A stretch of DNA of 36,507 bases from Prevotella sp. (lineage in GTDB: Bacteria > Bacteroidota > Bacteroidia > Bacteroidales > Bacteroidaceae), in contig JAILPA010000176.1 in assembly GCA_024690505.1 (NCBI GenBank), positions 1 through 36,507 of the forward strand, given 5' to 3'. Position numbers and translations under genes: made by a program. Positions 1 to 7,114 of this stretch are shown here, one piece after another (position 1 is the stretch's first letter; every line of letters begins with the position of its first letter). Below the pieces are notes generated by a model. That model was given only the letters and a program-made list of their open reading frames with translations, did no database searches and was not told the DNA's origin.

Positions 1-96
1 AGTAGTTGAGGAAGTGAAGAAGCAAATATAATATGAAATCAGAAATAGTCGACGGGGGCACTTGTTCCGTCTCTTGGCTGTAAATTACATTTATAG
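1..96. other. Window edge, possible C-terminal tail of a gene
   Basis: Frame 2 reads VVEEVKKQI followed by a TAA stop ending at position 31. This could be the last residues of a plus-strand gene that starts outside the window, but nine residues cannot identify a family. Nothing else is recognisable before position 97. Confidence 0.2.
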
Positions 97-300
97 ATGA
101 CCGACGAGAACTCAAACATATCTAAGAACGAGACATTTACGTGGTTGGAGCCTGGAGCATGGCGTAAGCCGTGCATTATGCATGTGACAATGGTGGCCAA
201 CTCACGGCAGGCGTTGTTCGCCAAATTGTCAGTTGGTTGAGAGGCGACGGGAAGGTTGATTCTGCGGATGGATCCTACAGGGAAGATACAGAACTTATAA
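97..300 (+). pseudogene. Decayed N-terminal fragment resembling a REP-associated (Y1-type) transposase
   Basis: An ATG at 97 opens a 47-codon frame containing TWLEPGAWRKPCIMHVTM and then VANSRQALFAKL, ending at a TGA at 238-240. The same frame continues past the stop with EATGRLILRMDPTGKIQNL and a TAA at 298-300. The spacing of PGxW, HVTM and NxRQxLFxxL resembles the N-terminus of the REP-associated tyrosine transposase family, where the H-x-T strand belongs to the catalytic fold. The HUH motif and the catalytic tyrosine region are absent, so this would be an inactive remnant. The family call rests on motif memory only, and a small unrelated ORF is possible. Confidence 0.33.
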
Positions 301-309
301 TATAAGAAT

Positions 310-744
310 ATGGTTATGAAACGAAAGATATATGTAGCCAGCAGCTGGCGTAACGAATACTATCCTGAGGTGGTGGCAAGGCTGAGGGAGGCGGGATACG
401 AGGTGTACGACTTCCGCAATCCACCATCGGGGGATTCTGGATTCAAGTGGAGCAGCGTGAGCGAGGACTATATGGAATGGTCGCCTGAAAAATATCGCGA
501 CATGTTAAAGCACCCGAAGGCTGAGCGACAGTTTAAGAACGACATCGAGGCAATGGAGGGTTGCGACACGTGTGTGCTGGTGTTGCCCTGTGGTCGTAGT
601 GCACATACAGAAGCAGGCTGGTTTGCAGGCAGAGGGAAACTGACGATTGCGTATATCCCTGAGCGTCAGGAGCCAGAGCTGATGTACAAGCTGTTCTCAT
701 GTGTTTGCTGCTCGATAGAGGAATTGACTGAAGCACTGAAATAA
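310..744 (+). CDS. Nucleoside 2-deoxyribosyltransferase-like protein
   Basis: A 144-residue cytoplasmic protein. The N-terminus KIYVASSWRN is a beta-strand and loop typical of the nucleoside 2-deoxyribosyltransferase / DUF4406 fold. The C-terminal half has CDTCVLVLPCGRSAHTEAGW, where Glu101 in the HTEAGWFAG segment sits where the family keeps its catalytic glutamate. Family members move or hydrolyse the 2-deoxyribosyl group of nucleosides or dNMPs, in salvage or pool cleaning. A second ATG at 316 (MKRKIYVAS) is an equally good start. The vsr gene begins one base after the stop, so the two are almost certainly co-transcribed. The exact substrate cannot be read from the sequence. Confidence 0.75.
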   Translation: MVMKRKIYVASSWRNEYYPEVVARLREAGYEVYDFRNPPSGDSGFKWSSVSEDYMEWSPEKYRDMLKHPKAERQFKNDIEAMEGCDTCVLVLPCGRSAHTEAGWFAGRGKLTIAYIPERQEPELMYKLFSCVCCSIEELTEALK

Positions 745-745
745 T

Positions 746-1357
746 ATGGACAAACTATCTTCACAAAGACGTCATAAGAAGGCCGCGGATAAGCACGAGC
801 AGGGCGATGCGAACATCAGTCCTGCCGAGCGTGAGCAGGCTCGGCGTTCAGCCAACATGGCTGCCATACGGTCGAAGGATACGAAGCCGGAGATGATTGT
901 GCGGCGTGGGCTGTGGAGTAGGGGATTTCGCTATAGGCTGAACTATAAGCGGCTGCCTGGTCATCCCGACTTGGTGCTGCGGAAATACAGGACGTGCATC
1001 TTTGTCAATGGATGTTTCTGGCATGGCCATCTGGTGGATATGCTAGTGCTTGATAACTCAGAATGCTGCAAGATTCCGAAGACGAACCGTGAGTTCTGGG
1101 TGGCAAAGATTCGCAGGAACAAGGAGCGCGACAAGGAGGAACAGCGCAAACTGGCCGCAATGGGCTGGCACTGCATCACCGTCTGGGAGTGTGAGCTGAA
1201 GCCTGCAAAGCGGGAAGAGACACTGGAGTCGATAGCGTTCACATTGAACCACATCTTCCTGCATGACCATGCGATTCCTTCACGACTACGAATAGAACAA
1301 GGAGAGTATCAACTGCCTATGGCTGCTGAGGATATATACGAACCAAAGGAGGATTGA
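746..1357 (+). CDS. vsr: Very short patch repair endonuclease (T:G mismatch endonuclease)
   Basis: Residues around 38-60 read MAAIRSKDTKPEMIVRRGLW, the Vsr signature. GHPDLVL supplies the catalytic Asp and VNGCFWHGH the FWH metal/mismatch-wedge region. KTNREFWVAKIRRNKERD and GWHCITVWECEL complete the family pattern. Vsr nicks 5' of the T in T:G mismatches that arise by deamination of 5-methylcytosine. At 203 residues it is longer than the classical enzyme of about 150, with a 30-residue charged N-terminal tail and a C-terminal extension. A short insertion between GCFWHGH and the ECCKIPKTN segment shifts the usual cysteine. Vsr usually neighbours a cytosine methyltransferase, and none lies in this window. 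Confidence 0.93.
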   Translation: MDKLSSQRRHKKAADKHEQGDANISPAEREQARRSANMAAIRSKDTKPEMIVRRGLWSRGFRYRLNYKRLPGHPDLVLRKYRTCIFVNGCFWHGHLVDMLVLDNSECCKIPKTNREFWVAKIRRNKERDKEEQRKLAAMGWHCITVWECELKPAKREETLESIAFTLNHIFLHDHAIPSRLRIEQGEYQLPMAAEDIYEPKED

Positions 1358-1361
1358 ACGA

Positions 1362-1472
1362 ATGAAACAAGTAGAAGTGGTAGCGGCGGTGATCCGCAAG
1401 GGCGACAAGATGTCCTTTGCCGGCGTCAACAGACAATTATTATCCCATCACGACGTCGAGCACCATCATTAG
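1362..1472 (+). pseudogene. Truncated Nudix (MutT-like) hydrolase, N-terminal 17 codons only
   Basis: Four bases after vsr an ATG opens MKQVEVVAAVIRKGDKM, the first strand of bacterial 8-oxo-dGTP diphosphatase/Nudix proteins, which normally runs on into the Nudix box. After codon 17 (position 1412) the reading changes to unrelated residues (SFAGVNRQLL) and stops at a TAG at 1470-1472. This tail already overlaps the 3' end of the convergent ZIP transporter gene. The Nudix box is missing, so no activity is expected. The position fits an operon of nucleotide-pool and repair genes that lost its last member through a deletion or rearrangement between 1412 and 1440. Confidence 0.6.
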
Positions 1473-2243
1473 CACGAAGCCGAGGGCAAACCCGATGGTG
1501 CTGAGGTTTGAATGCTGACCGTTGGAGGCTTCAGGAATCAGTTCCTCAATGACAACGTAGATCATGGCTCCTGCGGCAAAGGCAAGCAGATAGGGCAGGG
1601 CAGGCATCAGCAACGAGGACAGCAACAGCACGGCAAGAGCACCGACAGGTTCGACAACTCCACTCAGCGAGCCGATGAGGAACGAACGCCAGCGGCTGTT
1701 GCCGGCAGCCCGCATCGGCATGGAGATGATGGCTCCCTCAGGCACGTTCTGAATGGCGATGCCCAGCGATACGGCAATGGCACTGGCCAGAGAGATGTTC
1801 GTTGCACCGCTTTCGGCCCCTGCAAACACTACACCTACGGCCATGCCTTCAGGCAGATTGTGGATGGTGACAGCAAGGGCCAGCATGGCCGTCTTCGACA
1901 GATGTGAGCGCAGGCCTTCGGGCTTGTCTGTGCCGATATGCAGGTGTGGTGTCAGCTCGTCTATAAGCAGCAGGAAGCCCATGCCCAACAGGAAGCCGAT
2001 GGCTGCCGGCATCACCGACAGCCAAGCCGCTGCTGAGGATGAAGACCGGGAGGTGGCCCCCATCTCCATTGCTGGGATGAGCAGCGACCACACCGATGCA
2101 GCCACCATCACCCCCGATGCAAAACCAAGCAGTGACTTCTGTAGACGTACAGACATCTCGCTCCGCATCAAGAAGACGAAGGCAGAGCCGAGCATGGTGC
2201 CCAGCAGTGGAATCAGCAGTCCTATGGTCAAAGTTGTGCTCAT
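1440..2243 (-). CDS. ZIP family divalent metal transporter (GufA-like)
   Basis: A 267-residue inner-membrane protein with about eight hydrophobic helices. HNLPEG at residues 128-133 and QNVPEG at 165-170 are the paired metal-site motifs of ZIP helices IV and V. EELIPE at 233-238 and DELTPHLHIG with a variable loop are also present. ZIP proteins import Zn or other divalent metals; the exact metal cannot be told. The frame is open 30 codons further upstream, but those residues are basic and cross the promoter-like sequence at 2250-2280, so MSTTLTIGLL at 2243 is the better start. With that promoter the transcript would be nearly leaderless. Confidence 0.9.
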   Translation of the reverse strand: MSTTLTIGLLIPLLGTMLGSAFVFLMRSEMSVRLQKSLLGFASGVMVAASVWSLLIPAMEMGATSRSSSSAAAWLSVMPAAIGFLLGMGFLLLIDELTPHLHIGTDKPEGLRSHLSKTAMLALAVTIHNLPEGMAVGVVFAGAESGATNISLASAIAVSLGIAIQNVPEGAIISMPMRAAGNSRWRSFLIGSLSGVVEPVGALAVLLLSSLLMPALPYLLAFAAGAMIYVVIEELIPEASNGQHSNLSTIGFALGFVLMMVLDVVMG

Positions 2244-2249
2244 CGGTGG

Positions 2250-2280
2250 CAAAGTTACGAAAAGTCGAGCGAAATGCAAA
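2250..2280 (-). promoter_or_regulatory. Bacteroidota-type promoter for the ZIP gene
   Basis: On the minus strand TAACTTTG (2250-2257) matches TAnnTTTG. TTTG (2277-2280) lies 19 bases upstream, the usual -33/-7 spacing. It sits directly before the chosen ZIP start. Confidence 0.5.
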
Positions 2281-2391
2281 AGGAAAACTTGTTTTTCTTT
2301 GCGTTTCCGAGTAACGAATTTTGCAGGGCCCAAAATGAAGTCCCGAATAACAAATTTGTTATATGGAAGACGGAGTAACTTCGGCGATAGC

Positions 2392-2423
2392 CAAAGTTAC
2401 GAAAAAACGAGTGAACAACCAAA
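2392..2423 (-). promoter_or_regulatory. Second promoter-like sequence upstream of the ZIP gene
   Basis: TAACTTTG (complement of 2392-2399) follows a TTTG (complement of 2420-2423) by 20 bases. The plus-strand string CAAAGTTACGAAAA is shared with the copy at 2250, so both may derive from one duplicated or interspersed repeat. It overlaps the end region of the acetyltransferase gene upstream. Confidence 0.35.
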
Positions 2424-2424
2424 T

Positions 2425-2973
2425 CTATCTGTCACAATCTGTTCCCATGGTGGCTATCCGTTGATATGCCAGCCGCTCATCGCCCGACAGCAGGTGGATG
2501 ATGCCACAATAGGTGAAACGATGCTTCACAATGTTGTGCTGCATGATGGTGTTGTCGCGATGGGTATCGATGCGGATGTTCCTGTCGTGTGAGAAACAGA
2601 AGTCCATGATGCTGCTGAAGATGCCGTGTGCGTCGGGGTAGCTTGCTATGCGGTGAACCACGTGGTAGGGTAGGGTGTCGTCTGTCCATTCACCATCATA
2701 TATTCTGGCGTAGGTGGGCTCGGGAGATTCCAGGAAGGCAAAGTAGCCCACCACTCGCCTCGTGGTGGGTTGGCCGGCCTGGGCTTCTTTGCAGTCCTCA
2801 ACGACAAAGGCGCCACGCCTTTCCATATCGCAGGCAATGTCAGCCTCCGATGGGTAGCCGTCGCCCCATTGGTGCATGTTGCCCGACTGCCGCATTATCA
2901 GTTTTGCTGCATCCATGACCTTCATTATCTCGGCCATGTCAGTCGGTCTGGCTTCTCTAATAATCCTGCTCAT
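2425..2973 (-). CDS. GNAT family N-acetyltransferase
   Basis: About 182 residues. The N-terminus IIREARPTDMAEIMKVMDAA is the first strand and helix of the GNAT fold. The HQWGDGYPSEADI segment is common in Bacteroidota GNATs with small-molecule substrates. VVGYFAF is the central strand, and IRIDTHRDNTIMQHNIVKHRF is the C-terminal acetyl-CoA-side motif (D-T-H-x-x-N-x-x-M). The substrate is unknown. A longer frame opens at 2997 but would overlap the upstream HAD gene by 14 bases, while the ATG at 2973 leaves an 11-base gap. It is probably co-transcribed with that phosphatase. Confidence 0.82.
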   Translation of the reverse strand: MSRIIREARPTDMAEIMKVMDAAKLIMRQSGNMHQWGDGYPSEADIACDMERRGAFVVEDCKEAQAGQPTTRRVVGYFAFLESPEPTYARIYDGEWTDDTLPYHVVHRIASYPDAHGIFSSIMDFCFSHDRNIRIDTHRDNTIMQHNIVKHRFTYCGIIHLLSGDERLAYQRIATMGTDCDR

Positions 2974-2983
2974 ACGGTTTGTT

Positions 2984-3637
2984 TCATTCCTTGGCAATGA
3001 TTTCTAAAAGCTCCTCCATGCTGTCAATGATATGGTCGGCTCCCGCTGCTTCCAGCTCCTGTCTGGTGCCGTTTCCCCAAGTCACGCCGCAGGTCTTGGC
3101 TCCGGCATTGGCTCCCATCAGGATGTCGACGGCCATGTCGCCAACGACCAACGTCTCACTGGCCTTAAAGTGCATGGCAGCGAGCGTCTTCAGTACTGGC
3201 TCCGGCTGGGGCTTCGCCTCGTCCACGTCGTCAGCACCTATCAGGAAAGAGATGTAGTCGGCAATGGCCATGTCGTGAGTCAACTCAGTGAGAGAATTGT
3301 GCGAACGCGACGATGCTATGGTCATTGTGAATCCCCCGTGCTTCAGTGCTTCCAAGGTCTCGACAACTCCAGGGAAAGCTTGGGGCTTGACGCTTTGCAG
3401 ATTCTCGTTGAACAGTCGGCGGTAGGTCTCCGCGCACTGGGCAATGAGTTCGCCATGAAGAGCCGGAAACAGCGCGATGAAGCACCCTGCCAGTGGCAGC
3501 CCGATGGTGGAAGCACACTCTGCCTCAGTGCGGCTCGGTAGTTGCAGCTCCTTGATGGTCATCTGCATGGTCGTGACGATGGTGCGTCGGGTGTCGCCCA
3601 GCGTCCCGTCAAAGTCGAATATGATTAGTTTCTTCAT
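2984..3637 (-). CDS. HAD superfamily phosphatase (phosphoglycolate phosphatase-like)
   Basis: 217 residues. Motif I is FDFDGTLGDT (nucleophile Asp8, Asp10). The cap domain is helical (residues about 15-80). Motif II is TIASSRS, motif III is the Lys in DEAKPQPEPVL, and motif IV is VGDMAVDILMGANAG. This is the layout of subfamily IA phosphatases such as Gph or PgmB-like enzymes. Sequence alone does not give the substrate. The gene starts a two-gene minus-strand unit with the downstream acetyltransferase and is divergent from the flavin-reductase-like gene. Confidence 0.88.
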   Translation of the reverse strand: MKKLIIFDFDGTLGDTRRTIVTTMQMTIKELQLPSRTEAECASTIGLPLAGCFIALFPALHGELIAQCAETYRRLFNENLQSVKPQAFPGVVETLEALKHGGFTMTIASSRSHNSLTELTHDMAIADYISFLIGADDVDEAKPQPEPVLKTLAAMHFKASETLVVGDMAVDILMGANAGAKTCGVTWGNGTRQELEAAGADHIIDSMEELLEIIAKE

Positions 3638-3671
3638 CTCATCATGGTCATGTGATTCCCATCAGCTTCAG

Positions 3672-3713
3672 CTGCATGGCGGCCCTTTTTCACTGCATGG
3701 CGGCCCGTTTTCA
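3672..3713. repeat. Two-copy 21-bp tandem repeat
   Basis: CTGCATGGCGGCCC followed by a T-rich tail occurs twice back to back (3672-3692 and 3693-3713), differing at one base. It lies in the divergent intergenic region in front of the HAD gene. Confidence 0.7.
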
Positions 3714-3756
3714 CAATTTTTATTTGCAAAATTACAAATAATCGCGTAGAAATGCG

Positions 3757-3764
3757 TATCTTTG
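3757..3764 (+). promoter_or_regulatory. Probable -7 element of the flavin-reductase-like gene
   Basis: TATCTTTG matches TAnnTTTG and lies 21 bases before the ATG at 3786. No clean TTTG is seen 19-20 bases upstream, so only the -7 half is supported. Confidence 0.4.
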
Positions 3765-3785
3765 CCCACATAATTACAATAAATT

Positions 3786-4445
3786 ATGAAGAAAGGTACT
3801 TTTATCACAGTGTTGATGGCCATGATGACGATAGCTGTCACCCCTTTATTTGCGCAGGAGGAGAGCAGACGGAGCAGCGAGAACCATCCGAGCTCGTTCG
3901 AAAATAGCCGAGCCGCGACGGATGTCGTTGAAAACAATGGCTTTAAGAAGTTCAACGTAAGGGAAGACTTCACGGAGAATGGTTTCCAATGGTTCCACAA
4001 TGCCGAGTTGCTGGCTGCTGGCGACAAAGAGAAGAGCAATGCCATGACCATAGGGTGGGGCGGCATCGGAACGCTCTGGGGACGAACGGCACTGACGGTC
4101 TATGTAGCCGAGAAACGCTACACCAAGGAGTTCATGGATGAAGCCGAATACTTCACCGTGATGGCTTTCGACGTGGAGCAGAGCAAAGTGCTGAACTACA
4201 TGGGAACCAAGAGCGGACGGGATGGCGACAAGGCTCAGGCGCTGGGGCTCCATACGGCTTATACCGCCAACGGTACGCCATATTACACCGAGGCGTCGAT
4301 GGTGATAGAGTGCAAGACGATGTATGCCGCACCTTTCGACCCTCAGTACTTCAAAAGCGATGCTCCCAAGCGGATGTATGCCAATTTCCCTGCCGGCATC
4401 CACACGATGTATATCGGCGAGGTGGTTAATGCCTGGAAGAAATGA
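3786..4445 (+). CDS. Secreted flavin reductase-like domain protein
   Basis: 219 residues with a clear signal peptide (MKKGTFITVLMAMMTIAVTPLFAQ, cleaved after AFA/AQ-type small residues). After a polar linker (25-55) the domain contains NAMTIGWGGIGTLWGRTALTVYVAEKRYT, typical of the flavin reductase-like, FMN-binding split-barrel family where the T-x-x-W-G stretch contacts FMN. EYFTVMAF and MGTKSGRDGDK follow the fold. Most relatives are cytoplasmic NAD(P)H:FMN oxidoreductases, whereas this exported version is a type seen in Bacteroidota. Its electron donor and role are unknown. RidA follows after 22 bases on the same strand. Confidence 0.82.
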   Translation: MKKGTFITVLMAMMTIAVTPLFAQEESRRSSENHPSSFENSRAATDVVENNGFKKFNVREDFTENGFQWFHNAELLAAGDKEKSNAMTIGWGGIGTLWGRTALTVYVAEKRYTKEFMDEAEYFTVMAFDVEQSKVLNYMGTKSGRDGDKAQALGLHTAYTANGTPYYTEASMVIECKTMYAAPFDPQYFKSDAPKRMYANFPAGIHTMYIGEVVNAWKK

Positions 4446-4467
4446 GAAACTCAATGAGATAATAATG

Positions 4468-4845
4468 ATGAAAAAGGTAATCAGCACAACAAAGGCACCT
4501 GCTGCTATCGGGCCTTATAGCCAGGCCATCCAAGTGGGAAATCTTGTCTATACATCGGGTCAGATCCCTATTGACCCCGCGACGGGACAATTCGCAGAGG
4601 GAGGCATCAAGGAGCAGACACGCCAGTCACTGCGCAACGTGAAGGCAATATTGGAAGAGGCAGGCCTGACGATGGGGAATGTCGCGAAAACAACGGTGTT
4701 TATGGCTGACATGGCCGACTTTGCAGAGATGAACGCCGTTTATGCGGAGTTTTTTGCAGAGCCGTTTCCCGCACGTTCGGCAGTAGCCGTCAAGACGTTG
4801 CCAAAGGGCGCACTGGTGGAAATCGAGGTCGTAGCAGGGGTCTGA
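4468..4845 (+). CDS. ridA: RidA family enamine/imine deaminase
   Basis: 125 residues, the usual family length. MKKVISTTKAPAAIGPYSQA and YTSGQIPIDPATG are the N-terminal signature. RQSLRNVKAILEEAG, FMADMADFAEMNAVY, and PARSAVAVKTLPKGALVEIE with the substrate-carboxylate Arg are present. RidA hydrolyses reactive 2-aminoacrylate and related enamines made by PLP enzymes. An in-frame ATG directly before this one (4465) is equally possible. A longer frame opens at 4324 but lies inside the preceding gene and adds no family sequence. Confidence 0.95.
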   Translation: MKKVISTTKAPAAIGPYSQAIQVGNLVYTSGQIPIDPATGQFAEGGIKEQTRQSLRNVKAILEEAGLTMGNVAKTTVFMADMADFAEMNAVYAEFFAEPFPARSAVAVKTLPKGALVEIEVVAGV

Positions 4846-4859
4846 CCTGCTAGCTGCTG

Positions 4860-5618
4860 ATGCTGGACTTCACGCCCTATATACAGGATGAATGGTCGTG
4901 GATAGTCTTGTGCGTGATGGCCCTCTTCGTGGGTATGTCGAAGACGGGCGTACAAGGACTGGCTATCCTGACTGTTCCGCTGTTGGCTATGACCTTTGGA
5001 GCAAAGCCTTCAACGGGGCTGATGCTCCCTGTATTGTGTTTTGCCGATGTCATTGGCGTCAGCTACTATCGTCGTCAGGCAGAATGGAGATACATCCTGC
5101 GCCTGTTGCCAATGGCAGTTGCGGGATTCTTTCTCGCCCTATGGGTTGACCATCTGATACCGGCTAACGAGTTCAAGCACCTCATGGGGGGATGCCTTGC
5201 CTTGGTCTTGGTGGTCATGCTCTGGAGCCAGTGGCGGGGCAAGGAAAACCTTTTGATAGATAAGTGGTGGTACAGTCCGCTGTTTGGCCTGCTTGGCGGA
5301 TTTACTACGATGATAGGAAACGCCGCCGGCCCCGTCATGGCCATCTACCTGCTTTCCACCCGTATGCCCAAGCTCGCCTTTGTAGGCACCAACGCATGGT
5401 TCTTCCTTTGCGTGAATTTCATGAAACTTCCTTTTCAGGCGTTTGCCTGGCACAACATCAATCTTACGACTTTGGCCATCGATGCCTGTGCCGTTCCGTT
5501 TGTCCTCGTGGGCGCTTTTCTTGGTATCCGTCTGGTGAAATTCTTGCCCGAAAGGGAATTTCGCATCTTCACCACCGTCGTTACGATTATCAGTGTCTTG
5601 GTGATGCTCCTCGTCTGA
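4860..5618 (+). CDS. TauE/SafE family sulfite exporter-like permease
   Basis: 252 residues with about eight transmembrane helices. The two repeat halves each carry the family glycine-rich motif: VGMSKTGVQGLAILTVPLLA in the first and LLGGFTTMIGNAAGPVMAIY in the second. The family exports sulfite, sulfoacetate or other small anions; the substrate here is not shown. It starts 14 bases after ridA, so the plus-strand run from 3786 may be one transcript. The first repeat-family element begins about 90 bases after its stop. Confidence 0.9.
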   Translation: MLDFTPYIQDEWSWIVLCVMALFVGMSKTGVQGLAILTVPLLAMTFGAKPSTGLMLPVLCFADVIGVSYYRRQAEWRYILRLLPMAVAGFFLALWVDHLIPANEFKHLMGGCLALVLVVMLWSQWRGKENLLIDKWWYSPLFGLLGGFTTMIGNAAGPVMAIYLLSTRMPKLAFVGTNAWFFLCVNFMKLPFQAFAWHNINLTTLAIDACAVPFVLVGAFLGIRLVKFLPEREFRIFTTVVTIISVLVMLLV

Positions 5619-5708
5619 AAGCGAGACGATTCGGCCTAGCTTGATATGTCCGCTGTACCCAATAATGCTTTTAATAATATCCACTCTTAGCCGACATGAT
5701 ATTAGCAA

Positions 5709-5930
5709 TTATTGCTGCCCGCTAAATATCGCAATAGCTTGATTGGGTGGGCATAATGTCAGAAAAATTCAAATACGCGGAAAAGACCTCGCAACGGTGA
5801 TTTTGGAAAAGCACCGCTTTGAGGGTGGAAAAGGACAGCTTTTTGACCCGAAAAGCGGTACTTTTCCGCCCTCGAAGCGGTGCTTGCCATTTTGTAGGAA
5901 TGTCGATGTAAAGAAAAATGATAAAATCTA
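5709..5930 (+). mobile_element. MITE-like element copy 1 (right end lost)
   Basis: The left terminus TTATTGCTGCCCGCTAAA (5709-5726) differs by one base from the family end. The subterminal CAATAGCTTGATTGGG block, the GTCAGAAAAATTCAAAT block, the hairpin core (5807-5885) and the ATGTCGATGTAAAGAAAA block follow in the family order. The element then loses similarity about 14 bases before the stop codon of the minus-strand gene at 5944. The right terminal repeat is missing. No transposase is encoded, and the open frame 5743-6183 is an accidental reading through the element. Confidence 0.75.
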
Positions 5931-5943
5931 TCGCTCTCTTCCG

Positions 5944-6255
5944 TCAAGGATCATAGTATTCTATATCCAGCTCCTCGCTGACATCGAAGTCATCGTGGAA
6001 GCCGTTGTCGTACTGATAGACGATGCGCATCCCGCGATAATAGGAAGGCACCTTCAAGGTGTCAACGAGATGCCACTTGGGACGGCCGAAGTCGTAAGAT
6101 GCCCTATCGAGCAGTATGCGGTTGGCAGTGTAGTCGAAATGGTAGTAACCGCCTCCAATGCACTGGTCGCCAGATTTCAGTAGCTCTTTATGCTGGTTGA
6201 CCATGCCAAGGCGGAGAGTGCCGTCAAGGGTGATGATAAATTTTGGCAGCGTCAT
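5944..6255 (-). CDS. Hypothetical protein, 103 residues
   Basis: No family is recognised. The protein is soluble with no signal peptide. It is rich in aromatic residues and ends in an acidic tail (DDFDVSEELDIEYYDP). Its ATG overlaps the stop codon of the small gene before it as ATGA at 6252-6255, which implies translational coupling and a paired function. The repeat element copy 1 ends just beyond its stop, so its transcript probably runs into the element. Confidence 0.6.
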   Translation of the reverse strand: MTLPKFIITLDGTLRLGMVNQHKELLKSGDQCIGGGYYHFDYTANRILLDRASYDFGRPKWHLVDTLKVPSYYRGMRIVYQYDNGFHDDFDVSEELDIEYYDP

Positions 6256-6401
6256 TCGTTGATGTAGTTTTTGGTACTCATGTCATAGTAAAGCGACTCC
6301 AGTTCCTGAAGCGTGAGCTTCTGCAGGGAGTGCTCTATCTTGCGTAATAACTCTTCACGCCTATCGTCATCTGACTGGCCGAATCTGCTTGTATATGTCA
6401 T
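6252..6401 (-). CDS. Small hypothetical protein, 49 residues
   Basis: MTYTSRFGQSDDDRREELLR and the following residues form a charged, probably alpha-helical protein (heptad-like leucines in LLRKIEHSLQKLTLQELESL). The frame is open further upstream to 6458, but that part lies inside the hydrolase gene, so 6401 is preferred. It leaves an 11-base gap after the hydrolase and couples by ATGA to the next gene. The function is unknown; a helical partner of the 103-residue protein is a reasonable guess. Confidence 0.5.
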   Translation of the reverse strand: MTYTSRFGQSDDDRREELLRKIEHSLQKLTLQELESLYYDMSTKNYINE

Positions 6402-6412
6402 ATTGCAAGGGT

Positions 6413-7006
6413 TTATTGATATTCCGTCAGTAGCTTCTGCACAAGTGGCACATACCACTCCTTGGTCTCCTCGGCCGTAGGAGTATGGCCACCAGGGAAG
6501 TGGAAACTGTTCTTGTAATGCTCCAGAAACAAGGGTTCATAGTGTGCCAGCCTATCGGCTTCACCGAACAGACCCCAGACTGATTCCGAGGATGTAGCAG
6601 TACAGCCGTCGAACTGTGTGGCTTCAATCGCTTCAAACTCGTGTACAAGCTGTTCGTCAATGGTAAACAGCTGACGTCCGTCGGTTCGCGGTGACTTATA
6701 CTGATGCTGTCCGATACGCTCTCTCAGGAATGCTGACATCTTGAAATGGGGATTACCAAGCAAGGCTGGCTGTCCAAGTGCTGGGGCCACCATTTGGGCA
6801 TAGAAGGAGCCACAGCTGTTGCCGACGATGACATCGGGCTGCTCCATATCGCATAGCTGCCCGATGAGTCTCAGCGCTGCGGCAGGATGTGTAGGCAGGT
6901 CGGGCGTCAACACTTCAGCCTTGCCTGCAAAGGCCTCCCTAAGCGTTGTTGCCGGCACGCACTGTCCGCTGGCAAAGAAACCATGAAGAAACAGTATCTT
7001 TTTCAT
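6413..7006 (-). CDS. YqiA-like alpha/beta hydrolase
   Basis: 197 residues. MKKILFLHGFFASGQ is the first strand and oxyanion-side loop of the YqiA/YcfP (UPF0227) type of small alpha/beta hydrolase. VGNSCGSFYAQ is the nucleophile elbow (Ser64). FGEAD and FPGGHTPT give the likely acid and the catalytic His. Relatives act as short-chain esterases. The start at 7006 is chosen because the alternative ATG at 7024 falls inside the -7 promoter element. It heads a three-gene minus-strand unit with the two small hypothetical genes. Confidence 0.8.
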   Translation of the reverse strand: MKKILFLHGFFASGQCVPATTLREAFAGKAEVLTPDLPTHPAAALRLIGQLCDMEQPDVIVGNSCGSFYAQMVAPALGQPALLGNPHFKMSAFLRERIGQHQYKSPRTDGRQLFTIDEQLVHEFEAIEATQFDGCTATSSESVWGLFGEADRLAHYEPLFLEHYKNSFHFPGGHTPTAEETKEWYVPLVQKLLTEYQ

Positions 7007-7021
7007 ATCCACATTTTTGTG

Positions 7022-7052
7022 CAAAGTTACAGCTTTTCATCCTAAAAACAAA
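7022..7052 (-). promoter_or_regulatory. Promoter of the YqiA-like hydrolase unit
   Basis: Minus-strand TAACTTTG (7022-7029) is preceded at 19 bases by TTTG (7049-7052). This is a full match to the Bacteroidota vegetative promoter and fixes the gene start downstream of 7014. Confidence 0.65.
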
Positions 7053-7114
7053 GGCAATGGCCATCTTTCTTGCCCATCCTTCATGATTAGCCGCTCTGCC
7101 AACGCTCAAATGCC

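Noticed and set aside
1753..2592. 279-codon plus-strand ORF
   Set aside because: It is antisense to the ZIP gene and part of the acetyltransferase gene, and has low-complexity, Arg/Ser-rich composition.
5743..6183. 146-codon ORF across element copy 1, with similar short ORFs at 13835-14029 and 35465-35701
   Set aside because: The shared peptide (HRFEGGKGQLFDPKSGTFPP) is just the hairpin core read in one frame. Frames break in other copies, and the first ORF runs antisense through the gene at 5944.
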